Assembly: GCA_914767715.1 (NCBI GenBank)
Contig: OU612074.1
Coordinates: 6,093,501-6,157,500, forward strand
Direction: 5' to 3'
Source of the DNA: Membranipora membranacea
Taxonomy: Eukaryota; Bryozoa; Gymnolaemata; Cheilostomatida; Membraniporidae
DNA: 64,000 nt
The first letter of the stretch is position 1. Each line of letters opens with the position of its first letter. Made by a program: the position numbers and the translations under genes. Below are positions 48,901 through 61,178 of this stretch, one piece after another. The notes beneath the pieces were generated by a model. That model was not told the origin of the DNA and did no database searches. It worked only from the letters and a program-made list of their open reading frames with translations.

Positions 48901-51900
48901 CAGCCAGATTTGTGTCTTGAGTTCGAGGGTCAAACAAAAAAATTTTTCAACAGCCAATTATCTACTCCTGATATAAATTAAGACTTTACTCTGGCCCGTG
49001 GCTCATAAAGTTTGTTCTGTTTGTCGCCACCCTAACTAGAATATATCAAACTGTTATTAAGTGAAAAATTATAGTATTTTCATCATGTTGCAAAATTTGC
49101 CTCATCGCTAGAGGGAAAGAAACCTAATCTGACTTTGAAAAATAAAACCGAGCTGTTTCCAAAGCGCTCAATCCATACTCAACTTTTTTCTAATATTCTT
49201 TCATTCAATCTTAGGTGTGGTGGTGAATCTGATATCGGGATCATCAACTATGATACGAAGCTTGGCTATCTAGTATTGAAGACCTCTATTTCTTGTCTAC
49301 GACAACTACCTTGACCGAGTCAGGTCTTCGGTAGGTTCAGATTTACCTTACGTGAACTATGTTATTGTATGACTTGTACAATATTTGGGAGTTGTCTTGT
49401 CATTTGACAGGAGGGCATAAAAGATTTGGCCTGCAACTTTCAAGCTGAGTATGCTGATATTGGAATTTTGAAACTTCTTACAACAAATAATTGTGTCTAC
49501 GTTCTCACTGCTTGGCTAAAGTTTGGAATATTTTCATGTCGATTTATTTTATACTTTTATCATTTCCAGCTCAGCTCTTTCATGTACTAGATTCATCATA
49601 CCATCGAACTGGCCGAATGATGTACTCCGTTATTTTGTCAAGGAGAGTAATGAATCACCTTCGCCGACCATTGTAAGCCTTCTTGTCAACCATATCATAT
49701 CTCACATGAAAATCAAACACGTCTGCCCAACAGAGCATCAAGTGTATTATTTTAATTTTTTGAATACTCGATTCTTGTTGCAATAAGATGCCGGCCTGAA
49801 AATTAGTCACTATTTAAAAATCATGAGCAATCCCTGCTTAGGCAACTACCAGCCTACGAGTGATCAACCCAGAAGCTGATGTTCACGAGTTGAATCTCTA
49901 TATACAGGCAGATGATTAGAGTACAAGCTCACATCCATCGCATCATCTAGATTTTCAGTGAAAACTTTTGATCGTGTTTGGCTATGCTGTCATAGTGACG
50001 CCTTCCATAGCAATAACTCAGTTTTACATGTTTCCTGGTAGATTTGCGGATTTGTCAAATGAGCTTCTTAAAACTCTAATACAGAATTATCCGTAATGTC
50101 AAGCTCCTGTTCAAATAGCATGTAAGTCATGTAAGGTTAAATGCAGCTACATCAAACAGTCAAATATGTTAATTACCACAATTTGATAGCTCCAGTTCAA
50201 ATAAGGCGTTGAACCAGATTGAACAAACTTCATATCAAAATTCAAGGGAGTTGTCAACCCTTTGAAGCTATGTAACTGGGAGAAATCACTTCCACATAAA
50301 CATGGTGATATGACGACCACAGTAACTCTGCCGCTGTGTGAAGCTATATACGCCTTAGTGTAGATATGATGGGTTACCCTAGGACCCTTATTGCTCACCA
50401 TGGTGTCGCAAATAGTAGTGTGTGTAATGCCTAAGCTTACTGCCAATATATAATTATACATCCATGTGTAATTAGAAATATACTCGCTATTTTAGTGACT
50501 TTTTCTACCTGAAGATGAAAAGACGGTTCCAGCAATTCTGTTATGACGGCAAGAAAGAGGCCTAGAAGACAGGCTCGACTCTACCACAGTCAATACAGAT
50601 TAATAAAAAGTTTGTGCCCATCACCAGACATACAAGGCCTGCTGCATTTCCTGTAAAGACACACGCTCCCCAACAGTCTTCTAAAAAAGGTAATAAAAAT
50701 CTCTTTTCTATTATGCAGAGGCGCCCAAACAAAATTATTTGATGTGATAAGTAAGCCGATATATATCGATAGTTCAACTTGTCTCCCTCTACCCAGCTAC
50801 CCCCAGCAGCCACCTTCAACCAGTCAGTTTTTGGGTTCTTTTCTTTATTCGAGTTTTTGTTCAAGAGAAGAGACATAAATTGAAACACCATACAAGGCTT
50901 TGAAGTCAAAGTGTTACTGACTGCTATTCGGCTGTTATCAGATATTCGAGAAGCAAAATTGTTTTAAAACCTCAACTCTTCACACATATATCTTCGCACT
51001 GCGCCAAATGCTGAACCAATCAAGTGAACATATATGTACTATTTTCAGCTTAGGGTTTCTTGAACACTTGTCTCTGTCCAAGAAAGTGGAGACACATCCT
51101 CAGACTCAGCGATAATGAACCAGTTCAAGAAGAGCAGGAGTGAACGGTTTGACCCGCAACACAACCCATGTGACTTGTTTACCATGTGGCCTTGTCTCAG
51201 GGAGATGAATTATGTAAGTATGATCAGCTTGCGGCCGACTGTTGGGCTACTTATCATAGATTTTCATACTGAACTGCTGTCCCAACTATCTAATTCTTTT
51301 AATTTAAACAAGAAACCAACAAATTTGCTTATTCAAGGATTGTTGTAGCTTATGCATTTAATTAGGTATTGAATCAATCTTATTATATTATGTACAACTT
51401 TTCATTCAGCTTACACTGGAGTGGGAGTCTACTCACAGATGGCTCTGCCTAAAGTCAACATCCAGTTCCGGTTGAGGCAGGTGTTCACTTGAATTTCTGA
51501 CATTCTGAAGGATAGTTGTGGGTAATCAAGTGGTGCCGACAAAGTCACGAAGTACTTGAGGAGCCATCCAACATCAGAAGGTAAGTTGCATTCTCAACTC
51601 ATAATGTGTTATACATCTAACAAGCCATGGTCATATTACAATGAGGTAAACAGTGAAATTTGTAGGATGGCTTTTCTCCATTCTGATTCCGTTGTTTACA
51701 TAAAGTAACTGATCATCTCAGTTCATTTAATGGGAAAAACAAACAGGAACAAAATGATTTCCTTTTCATTGCTTCTCCACGATTGTTCTTGTGTTGCACA
51801 AGCACAATCAGTGTTCTCGGTGATTGTAGTGCAATCCTAGGAAAACAGACAGTGCCATATTGCTGCAACATTGGCATTACACGATGATTTGTCAACCTCT

Positions 51901-54060
51901 TGAAAAATAGAAGACAAATCCAAGGAAAGCAAATTAATTTTCTCATTGCACCAGGGCTGCAATAACATTCAATGTTTTTTAGATGAAGAAGTTCTCAATT
52001 GCTTTCTGTACCTACCTCTAGCCCTTCGAATTCAACCAAATAGGCTATACCGACCCTCTCAAGGCAAAGGTAAGCTTAACAACATAGATGATAACCTAAG
52101 CGCATCTGCAGCCAAAGCGTTTTTGCATATCTGCAGTGACATTTTCTTTAAATAACTACAATAATTTGCATTAATATATTGTTCTAGTTACCTTTTCTGG
52201 TTTCTAACTTTTATGCTCAGCAAGTAATGGGCTTCAGTTCAACAACTTACTCTTGCTTTCCTTCGCTTGAGCTATTTGTAAAGTTCCAGGCCATCACACT
52301 GTATTTTATCAAGCGGGATTACATTGAGTTGGCTGTTAAAATTTGAATCAACAGGCTCAGGATCACATAAAATAATCATTATGCTTGAGGTTTGATTATC
52401 ATTGTTGATATTGCCCCACCACTATTCTGACCTTGTTGTTTAGTAAGAAACAGAATATTGGGATGCCCCTAAAGAGGGACGCAAGGTGTCCTAAATCATC
52501 ATTCTGAGAATGTGATTCATCCTCAAAAACTACAATGCATCCTAGATGACCCAATAGGAGATCTCATTTTGACCCGTAGTTTTGACCGATATTGAGAAAG
52601 TCATTGAAAGAATATTGAATTTCGCATCTGAAAAATTTCCCAGTTGGATAGTGTGAAAAATGCAATGATCATAAGCTGCAGTGATTGAGTTGCTCCTTCA
52701 CAGAGATTATCTTATATGTTTTCAGGAGATGATGCCTTATGTGATCATCGAAGTGACAGACCTCTCCCTGCATATCAACAACACAAAGCTTAAGCAGAAC
52801 GGGAGATTAACGTAGGCCATAACTGCTCAGTACATGCTTTGCCAGGTCTTAAATTTAAAGTACTCTACTTCGAACTATTATCTCACCATCGAAATGGCTC
52901 TAGGGCTTCTATCACAAGCTCCTAAAGCAAAATCATAGGCTTTGTTAGCATTTCTCAGCATAAATGATATCTGCTCATAATAATTAAATCAAATCTTCAA
53001 TCTCTATTTTTTGCCTTTTCATACGTAAAATTTATGAAACCTTGACTACATTGTTCAATTAGTATACTTATTGCAGCCAACCACCTATCACAGTTTTTTT
53101 ATAAAAGTTATAAACTATTATTTATAAATATTTATAATTTATTGTTACCGTAGGCGTTTGTAATTTATTCCATTCAACTGTCAAGATTTAGCTTTACCTA
53201 AACACCAAGTCATAATAACTTTCTAATCATATGAATTTCTTCAAACCTATCTGTGAAATTCATTACCATAATCTTTTGTTTCCTGAAATGCCAACCCTTC
53301 ATGTACCTTGAAAGTATTTTGGTCTTTTAACACTGTAAATTTGTGAAATCATGTCTAGATTGATTGATTGGTATACTTATTGCAACGAAATACCTCACAC
53401 AGTTTTTTTTTTAATAGAAAGGAAAAAATTATAATATTATATTGTTCCTTTCATCAATTATTTCTTGCCGAATAGACATTTGCAAATAGATTTGTCGATA
53501 GCCCTTCACAAACTAAAGCCGGTACCTTAGTGAGTTAGGATTTCTCTTGTTTTGAGGCAGATGCAAGCTTAAGGATTGCAGGAGCGCGCTGTTTTGAAGG
53601 TATCCAGAGGTAGATGTTCTTAATTGACCCGAATCTTCAATATTGAACGGTATTGAAGGAATTCTCAGTTTAGCCTCTTTGTAGTGTCTGCTGATAATCA
53701 ATATGCTTATCTTTATGTTTGCCAAGCTGCACCTTAGTCTCTAGGGAAGCGGAAACTCTTGTGTTAAGAAATTTTAGTGTACTTCAGCGATACGTTTCAG
53801 GATTGGCATCTTCAAGTTAACAGTAGTTACAAACCTAAGATGCCAAGTCTACTTGAAATACTATATTTTTCTACAAGACTGTGAACCTGTATGCAACTAG
53901 TTTAAACTAAAAGAAGAAAATGTAAAATTTCCAATCTCTTGTTGCAGGATAGGGTTCGCAGAATTGAGCGGTACCAGTTTCAAGAACACACTGCTAGCCG
54001 AAAAATATAACATGTTGGTGTCTGACAGTCCCCCTTCTCATGGTCAATCAGTTGTTGGTA
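45930..54060 (+). pseudogene. Decayed multi-exon gene, unit E copy, unrecognised
   Basis: Collinear with the unit D copy but with more exons left: 45930-46023 (QTTDTISNRLTSGDLDDFD), 46328-46406 (WRRYRIVEIRLHLVDL, with the same TGA as D at 46396), 46985-47083 (VSDSFKLCYLRFYRSP), 48278-48465 (LLMMTREGKKLN, then FERPLKSPEELMQFDKK), 49215-49323 and 49570-49672 (phase 1 joint, QLFHVLDSSYHRTGRMM), 50515-50689 (RRFQQFCYDGKKEA then TAG at 50563), 51083-51213 (phase 1, FDPQHNPCDLFTMWPCL), 51439-51480 (MALPKVNIQFRLRQ), 52726-52845 (TAG at 52813) and one near 53948. Several neighbouring exons join in compatible phases, which supports a real ancestral gene. The stop shared with D at the second exon suggests that decay began before the duplication, unless an earlier donor is used there. 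I see no domain I can name. Confidence 0.5.
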
Positions 54061-54257
54061 TCCTTATCAAGCCGTGCTTGTTCTTACACACATGACATAT
54101 TGATCTCATGAGTTTTTCCAACGGATGACCTCAGGACTAACCCTGAGTTGTCTGCACATTGACACATTCTAGACGACAAAGTTGCTTTGATAAATCATAG
54201 AACAAACAAGAAATGCCAACCGGATTTGGCACTATGTATCAAGTTCCCTTGAATTTA

Positions 54258-54770
54258 AATTGAAAGACAACCACAAAAGTTATATTTTGATATTTGATGC
54301 GTAATGTTGTGCTCCTCCTTAATTTGGATGTTACAAATCAATGTTAAATTTGAAAATTTCAATTATTTCAATCGCAAACTCTCATCCACCATTTTGTTTC
54401 AGTAACACCAATACCCGTACTCTCGAAACAAATATATTATTGGAAAAAAGTGATGTATAAAATAATTTCTAGAATCGAAGCAGTTATCTTTTGTCTAAAT
54501 ATATAAACAGTCCTCTCAGGTACAAAATCATCTTCAAAAACAATATTATTGCTTTCAATAAAACAATTAAGCATTTTCTTTGAGATTATAGTAGCTTCTC
54601 AACTTAATTCAGTTTATTGCAGCCATGGGGTGGAGGTGCTACTGACTGCCGTGTGGTGCAGATCCAAAGCTTATACCTAGGATTTTGTTTGTTGAGTATT
54701 GTGCCTACTGGTGAAAGTTAATTGCATCTTGATACGTATTTAGTGGTGCCAGTGTTGTCTTCTACTTTGG
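54258..54770. repeat. Dispersed repeat, copy 1
   Basis: Direct-orientation similarity to about 62735-63270, beginning GACAACCACAAAAGTT and ending near the TAGTGG(T/G)G...TTGT segment. It may be part of a duplicated flank or an unnamed transposable element. No protein coding is seen. Confidence 0.6.
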
Positions 54771-55770
54771 GCATTCTGCTTTGCGCAATTTGGGGAAAAC
54801 TGATTCGGCTTCATACTTGAGAACTTTCACAGAAAATTTTGTCTGACCTTAGTAATGGTTCTTTTGACAGCATGTTTGGCGTTATGGAAAAATGAGGCCA
54901 AATGTATCGCCAATGACAGTCTGTGCTGATCTTGATCAATTTGTTATACTGCTGAAAATCCAGGTGTGTGTCATTTAAACAGCACTCCAATGGAAATAGC
55001 AAAAAATTTGGCTCATACTCAATTTATCTGAAATCGTCGCTTAAAAATTCACATTATATGCTCAAATTTCAAAAAATCCCACACATCATGACAAAAATGA
55101 TAGAGTGCATGTCTTAAGGACAAGATACGGGAAGTGACTTCGGTAGTCAGGCTAAATTACGGAGTCAATTTTCAGTAGATGGGTCAAAGTTTTATATTTG
55201 CGGCCAAGTTTTACCGACTGGGACCAAATTTCGCCCATTGGGCCGAGTCTTCTTTTTAGGTGCGTTTCAGAACATTGGGCCAAGTTTTATAATTGAGGCC
55301 AATATTTTTTATCAAGGCCAAATTTCATAATTGCGCTAAGTTTCACTAGTTGGGGCCATGTAACAGTATGTTGGGCGAAGTTGGACTCGGGCAAGGTTTG
55401 GCTCGGGCCAGGTTTGGTATGGACCAGGTTTGGCTCGGGCTCAGTCATTTCCATGTTCAGACAGTGCCGAGATTGGATTGGGTCAAGTTGTCGCGGATTC
55501 GTGTGCACAGTTAAATAGGGCAGCCATATTTGACATTGTTTGTATAAATTTTATTTTCAGAACTTAGTTTGGCACAATTCATCCACTTAAGAGCCATATA
55601 ACTTGACGCCGCAAGAGGCCTCGTATAGTAAAACACAAAACCAGTCTTCATTAATTCTATAGAGCTTGCATGTATAACTGGTTCACTAGTTTTCACTAGA
55701 ATCAGGTTAACCATCAAAAGCATAGGTTCATTTTTATCCATTTTTCGTGATAATGAAGGGGGGAAAGTGA
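54771..55770. other. Unit E distal flank with degenerate minisatellite
   Basis: Collinear with 37617-38172 of unit D, then about 685 bp that D lacks. The array of GGGCCAAGTTT-like units spans about 55150-55450 and shifts into CTCGGGCCAGGTTTGG units. No coding exon is seen before 55775. Confidence 0.55.
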
Positions 55771-55774
55771 TGAG

Positions 55775-58700
55775 CTACGGGGAGCTACAGAGTTCATCAG
55801 CTTCATCCGAGCCATCTGAGCAGTCGCTAGTGTCATCGCATAGATTTTGACTTTTTATACACTTATCGCTCTCTTCATTAAACACATCGTAACCATTGGC
55901 ACACTCAAATTCGCTATTTTCACAGGGTCCTAAAAAAACATGTACACATGTTATATAATGCTGAAATTTTTCCCTGTGCCATTACGGAAGTGTTAATCAA
56001 GTAATCACAGTCACAAGGTATCTTCTTCATCTCAGCAATCAAAGACAATGCATATACTGTGTGGTATTTGAGCCATGACTAAAACAAGACAGAATAACAT
56101 TAATTAGCCCGTCTGCTATGACACATGATACGATTATTATGTCTATCGCAAATTCCTTTTCTTTTTATGATGAACCATGCTAGATGTCTCTCTGAATGCT
56201 GCCAAAATAAATCTGTGCGCATCAAGAACAAACATACCCAAAACGTAGGCTGTTTCTGCAGAAATATGATCTTATCACTGACCTGTAGCTTGACATATCT
56301 TCGCATTCTCATCACTTCCATCACCACAATCATCCTTGTTATCACATCTCCACAATATAGGCTTACACTTGCCATTGTCACATTTAAACTGTTTATCAAC
56401 GCACACAAAATTGTCTACAAGACACAGAATCCTAGCTTATTTATTGCTGTGATGGTTACGAACAGGTCAATGTACAGCCAATTTATACAATGGTCATCAT
56501 CATCAGACTGACAGACCAAATAGATATCAAAGCAATATTGATTTGTAAGAGTCAAATATGATAGGCGCTGTATAGCGGCTTTGGCTAGATCTGGTCCATG
56601 CATTTTCCTCATCATGTATTCTGTGTTAAAAATATGGAGATCATCTTGGGTAAGGATAGTATTGGGCTTTCTAATCAGCAACTGGGCAGATTATTATCGT
56701 ATTACTATATTATATTATGTCATATAATATTATGTTATACCACAATTCATTTCATCAGTGAGGTCACCATCTCCACAGTCCTTCACTCCATCACATCTGT
56801 CTTCAGCCTTGTGGCATGTTGGCACGATGCTGCCACAAACAAACATACCGGGAAAAGGGCAAGCTGCAGAACAGGAACAACAGATCCTCAACACCTTAAA
56901 CAACTGCTGCCACAAAAAATTGGGATCTCAGCTAGATTTTAAAGGCACCTGATTGGTCAACAACAACATTAGTCATCACTAACGGTGGATGGCTGGGGAA
57001 GAAGATACTCCCGACATTTAGAGAGCTCATGCAACTCCAATCAAAGTTACTGGCTAGATGTTTTGATGCCACAACTCTCTATTTGAATTTCTGACTGGTG
57101 GCTATGCCGGGCAAAGCCAAGCTGTGTCAGCAGTGGTTTAACTTATGCATTTTTAAAATACCTCTATATATCAATGCACATTGGATCTTGATAGTTGTTT
57201 TTATGAGTGCATTTTTCATCATTCATCCGTTTTTCCTTATTCCTCTGTCACTTCATGCAAATCATTCAAATTATAGATAATCGATAAAAATACAGATAAT
57301 CATAGAATGATATATAAGAAAAACCTGATGCTGGCACAACCTTGTTAAAATTCCCCAGGCAGGGTTCACCATCAAGACAAACTATTAATACCATGTCGCA
57401 GAGAATAGTCTTATATATACATACACAAATGTTCATTGCATTTGAACTAATTGGGCCCCTAACAGCTTTTAAAATACCCCCATTTCTAGCTGCTATGACT
57501 CAAAAACATGCCTCAGTTGATGAAGGCTCCATAATACCTCATGAGTGTAATGTACCATTCATACTGAGCTCCTATTAGCCAACAACTGAGCAAAACTCAT
57601 GCAACCTTTGGGTTAAAATCAGATATATGAAATCCTTTTCATTATCCAGAATATGTTGGCGAGTTTAAGGTGAGAATGCAGACCTATGTTTTATATACAT
57701 ACGTAATTTATTATTAACTCCACCAAGATATCAGTATGAATAGTACATATAATCATGATGCAAGTAGTGACATCATCATAAATCTCATATGTCCAAATCC
57801 ATTGAAAGTTTGTGTAGGCATGTAAAAGATTCCTTCGCACGACTTGGTTTTGAGGATTTGCCTTGTATGGTGAAGTCTACTTGGGAGCTTTCAAGGATAT
57901 TCATTTTGTATGTGGTTGCCTAGTGCTTCCTTGGTCAAACTTTCAAGGGTTTGCAAAGCAAAGTTTCCTGTATTGCCTGCATTTAAGCAGAAAAGCCCAC
58001 AAGTATTGGTTGAGGCTCAAAACTATAAAGGCTGATGGTTTATCAGGGCAGGAATTATCCCTCAACTAGCAAATAAACCAGGAAAAAACCCAACTATGCT
58101 TTATAGGAAAATACTCACGCCCGGTCTCAAGAGGATTAGCTTTATCTTCATCGGCACAACGTTTCAGTGATTCAACCTTGGCTTTAAGTTTCTCACTAGC
58201 TTGGATGGAACTCTCAAGCTTGCGTGACAGCTGAGAGGTGTAGACTCCAATGTATATGAATACTACGATCCATAGAAAATGGAAACTCATAGTTAGCATG
58301 ATACCTGCTGTTGAATGGAACTTAGTCGTCTGCTTTTCTTTACCTCTTTGACTACTTTTTTCCTTTTTAATCCCATAACTACCATGTGGTGTTTGATAGT
58401 CTGATGTCTGACCGCGTGGTTTCGGATAGTCTGATGTCCGACCGTGTGGTTTTGTATAGTCTGATGTCTGACCGCGTGGTATTGGATAGTCTGATGTCCG
58501 ACCATGTGGTGTTGGATAGTCTGATGCCTGATGTTGATCTCTTAAACTAAAATAGTTATAAGGTCAAGCGTGAGACTTCAAAGTAATTCATGGCAACCTT
58601 AGAAACATAAACAAATAGCTCTATTGACTGTTGATTGATCTACTAACTACCGTTGCTGAATAAGGTCTACTAGTGAGGTAACGGAGGGTGACATATCGTA

Positions 58701-58898
58701 GTGATAAATAGTGGTATGTCTTAGGGTGATTGTCTTAATCAGAAATCATGACACATATTTGAGGCCCTAGCCTTGACAACCTGTCTGTTTTTCAACATTT
58801 ATGTAATCTGAAGTACTCACACAGAAATGGCTAAATGAAACTTACTTTAAATTCTTTTTTGGGTAATCATTCATTGCCGCTTTTGGGTTTTGATTCAT
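55775..58898 (-). CDS. Type II membrane protein: YxxP repeats, TM helix, three LDLa domains
   Basis: Five coding exons on the minus strand: 58846-58898, 58119-58546, 56741-56863, 56283-56414 and 55775-55929. Every junction is GT/AG, the phases agree (2,1,1,1), and there are no stops, giving 296 residues. Residues 25-74 are five decapeptides of type TSDYPxPHGR/TSDYxxPRGQ, each a YxxP motif (Tyr 28, 38, 48, 58, 68). Residues 76-95 are Lys/Arg-rich and precede one hydrophobic helix (about 101-121, [20 protein letters not shown]), so the N-terminus should be cytoplasmic. Residues 122-160 form a charged helical stalk. Three LDL-receptor class A domains with six cysteines each follow (162-201, 206-242, 248-293), with CGDGSDE and CSDGSDE calcium-binding cores in the last two. 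LDLa domains bind Ca2+ and protein or lipoprotein ligands; the ligand here is unknown. The start ATG is the first in the exon. No TATA box is seen upstream. Confidence 0.85.
58378..58527 (-). repeat. 30-bp coding repeat (YxxP decapeptides)
   Basis: Five tandem 30-bp units encode [40 protein letters not shown] and [10 protein letters not shown]. Tyr and the Pro three residues later are constant while the residues between change. Confidence 0.85.
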
Positions 58899-58899
58899 T

Positions 58900-59835
58900 T
58901 CAGCGGTGTAGTACTAGTACAACCTAGTTTTGATGTGAAGTTTCATAACAAAACACAGCGCAGAGCAAAGTGACTGGTATGAAGTTCAACAATACAATAT
59001 CCATCCTGAAACAGCATGACAAAATTTTAATACATTAGGAGCTACAGTAGACTGGGATTAGTGAACAAAATCTACTCATGAACAGACTCAGCACAACAAC
59101 AAGCCAAAACCCATCAGCCAATCGAAACAAAACCATGACACAAGCACATAGGTCAATTCAGAAATGCCAAATAATAAAACATCTGTAGATAACACTACAG
59201 AAGCAATATCAATCACAGACAATGCACCCATTGTTGGCTTGAATCCCAGGCTAGAGCTATGACAGCCGATAGTGATGCGTTTATTCGACACTTTATAATA
59301 AATGATGCAAATCACCGAAACGTTCTTGAAAAAAAAGCAATCAGTATAGAACCTATTTTTTACATAAGTTTTTTTGTGATCATTGAACTACAGCAGTTCC
59401 AAAAGAGGAATCAAATTGTACACGCAGTTCTTATCTCAATATGAGGTTTAGGGCGGCCAAATAGTATCTGCTAATCAAGAACGCTTGCTGAAGAGTACAT
59501 TTGCAATGCTGATCAAATGCGCTCATAGGGTGTTGTTAAGCAAGGTGTGGGGTGAGTAAATGTGCATGATGTTTCAACAACATAGTCAAAAGAAATCTAG
59601 TTCCAGTCTTTCTTTTCCAGAAAGATTATTTTTCTAAGAGTTCAACTAACCATGTAATGAAATCATTATACATTGCGCAGCAGTACCAAAGGCTCTGCCT
59701 TCTGCAATAACAACCTTTTCTACTGTTTCCTACCTCGCTAAAATGACACAATGTCATCGAATAAGGTTTTTGTTCAGCTATTCATATTCAGTAGTGTGGC
59801 AGCTTTACAAGTGGTTGGTTTAAAAAAAAATGTAG
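58900..59835. other. Upstream of the membrane-protein gene, no supported gene
   Basis: AT-rich DNA. I see no TATA box close to the ATG at 58898 and no splice-supported exon further up. Any leader exon would have to lie here. Confidence 0.45.
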
Positions 59836-59837
59836 TA

Positions 59838-60085
59838 GGAGGTAGCTCAGTTTGTTAGAGCGCCGTCTTCAACATGCAAGTGATGAAGGTCGTGGGTTCA
59901 AATCCCACTGCAGTCTATCATCTACTGGGGTTTGGTTGGCCCATAGGAGTGCTCCGACATGCCCGCAAGCTGAGAACAAAACTGGCGCAGCCTTGCCATT
60001 ATTGCAAAATAATATTTTGCCGCCCATGCTACGAGATGTGGCGTGTGATATGACATCCGATTTTAATCAACCTTTTAATCAGGTA
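59838..60085 (+). mobile_element. tRNA-derived SINE
   Basis: A tRNA-like head at 59838-59914 (A box TAGCTCAGTTTG, B box GGTTCAAATCC, starting GGAGGTAGC) is followed by a non-tRNA body (GGTTTGGTTGGCCC, AACTGGCGCAG, TTTTGCCGCCCATGC) and an A/T-rich CAACC tail. It shares this body with the copies at 26790 and 45245. The head lacks an intact tRNA acceptor stem, so I call it a SINE and not a tRNA gene. Confidence 0.8.
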
Positions 60086-60140
60086 ATGTTCAAAATTGTG
60101 AGTAGTAGAAATTTTTTAATGACAATAATATCTCAACAAT

Positions 60141-60623
60141 AAACAGTTTTCTGAGCTCTAATTTATGCCTCAATTCGGAGTTGTCCTCTCTCCAGTTTGG
60201 TACTTTTAACCCATGCCGCATAGGAAAAACCTGTTGAAAGAGGGTTATCTTGAAAACGGCTTATGTTAGGATAAAAATCATTTTTGATTCAGAGTCTGCA
60301 CCATTGAAAACCCTAGGAGACAGGGTTTCCAAATCATTGGAGGCTTGAATGTTGATAAACCTTAATTATAGTGACGAAACTCATGAAACAGGCAGAAAAT
60401 CCTATAATTGACTATCCAAATACTAAAATTGTTTCCCAAAATCTGTCCATATGAGTTTTCAATGCTGCAGATTCTGAATCAAAAATAATTTTATCCTATT
60501 ATAAGCGGTTATCAAGATAACCCTCTTTTCAGCACGTTTTTCCTATGCGACGTGGGTTAAAAGTACCAAACTGGAGAGAGGACATCTCTGAATTGAGGCC
60601 TTAATCAGAGCTCAGAAAACTGT
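60141..60623. mobile_element. Foldback element with long inverted arms
   Basis: Left arm 60141-60312 and right arm 60452-60623 are reverse complements at roughly 85-90% by eye, around a spacer of about 140 bp. Matching landmarks are AACAGTTTTCTGAGCTC, CCTCTCTCCAGTTTGGTAC and AGAGGGTTATCTTGA. There is no open reading frame inside. It is probably a MITE or foldback transposon; the target duplication is unclear. Confidence 0.8.
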
Positions 60624-60629
60624 CTATAA

Positions 60630-61040
60630 CTACATGACGCTGATTCGAGCTATGTTTTGCATTGACGGGGACATGCAAACTGTTACTGAATGTGGATGTT
60701 CCACAGTAGGGAAACCATCTCTTTTGCCAATTAAGCGAAGAGTTAAAAGCTGACTTTCTAAAATGTATGTCAAACCTCACTTTAAGATGCGATTTGACCT
60801 TCTCTTATGTTGATAATGAGCATTGCAAGAAACAAAGAAGTTGATCTCCAGGTAAGATTTCTGAATTTGAACTAGTGCATCATATATCGTAGCCATGTAA
60901 ATTTGGATCAGGGCCATCAATACACACAGTCTGCAGTGAGTATGCCACCATTGAAATGATGATAAAATAGTCAAACAATGTATGACAGCAGGAGTTACAT
61001 TTGTATTTGAAGTGTATGTAGTGAAATGTAGATACTTATG
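60630..61040. other. Unassigned DNA, no supported gene
   Basis: I see no coding exon or recognisable repeat here. Confidence 0.4.
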
Positions 61041-61047
61041 GTATATC

Positions 61048-61178
61048 ATAGAACAAGTTTAATCCAATTGCCTGCATTCCTGTTGCTCCCTTCCACTGGT
61101 CACGTGACAGGCAAAGGCAGCGCGACCAGTGGATCGGTTGCGACTCGGAATGCAGGCAAATGGACCAAACTTGGTCTA
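61048..61178. repeat. GC-rich imperfect hairpin with CACGTG
   Basis: The arms ACAAGTTTAATCCAATTGCC...CCACTGGTC and GACCAGTGG...GGCAAATGGACCAAACTTG pair imperfectly over about 48 bp around a loop of about 22 nt. The loop side contains GGTCACGTGAC, a perfect E-box palindrome. It could be a degenerate MITE. Confidence 0.6.

Noticed and set aside
50562-50909. Minus-strand 115-codon open frame
   Set aside because: It overlaps a plus-strand exon of the decayed gene (50515-50689) that has matching splice phases, so the minus frame is a shadow.
59838-59914. Possible tRNA gene
   Set aside because: A and B boxes are present, but the acceptor stem does not close and the sequence continues into a body shared with other dispersed copies, so it is a SINE head.
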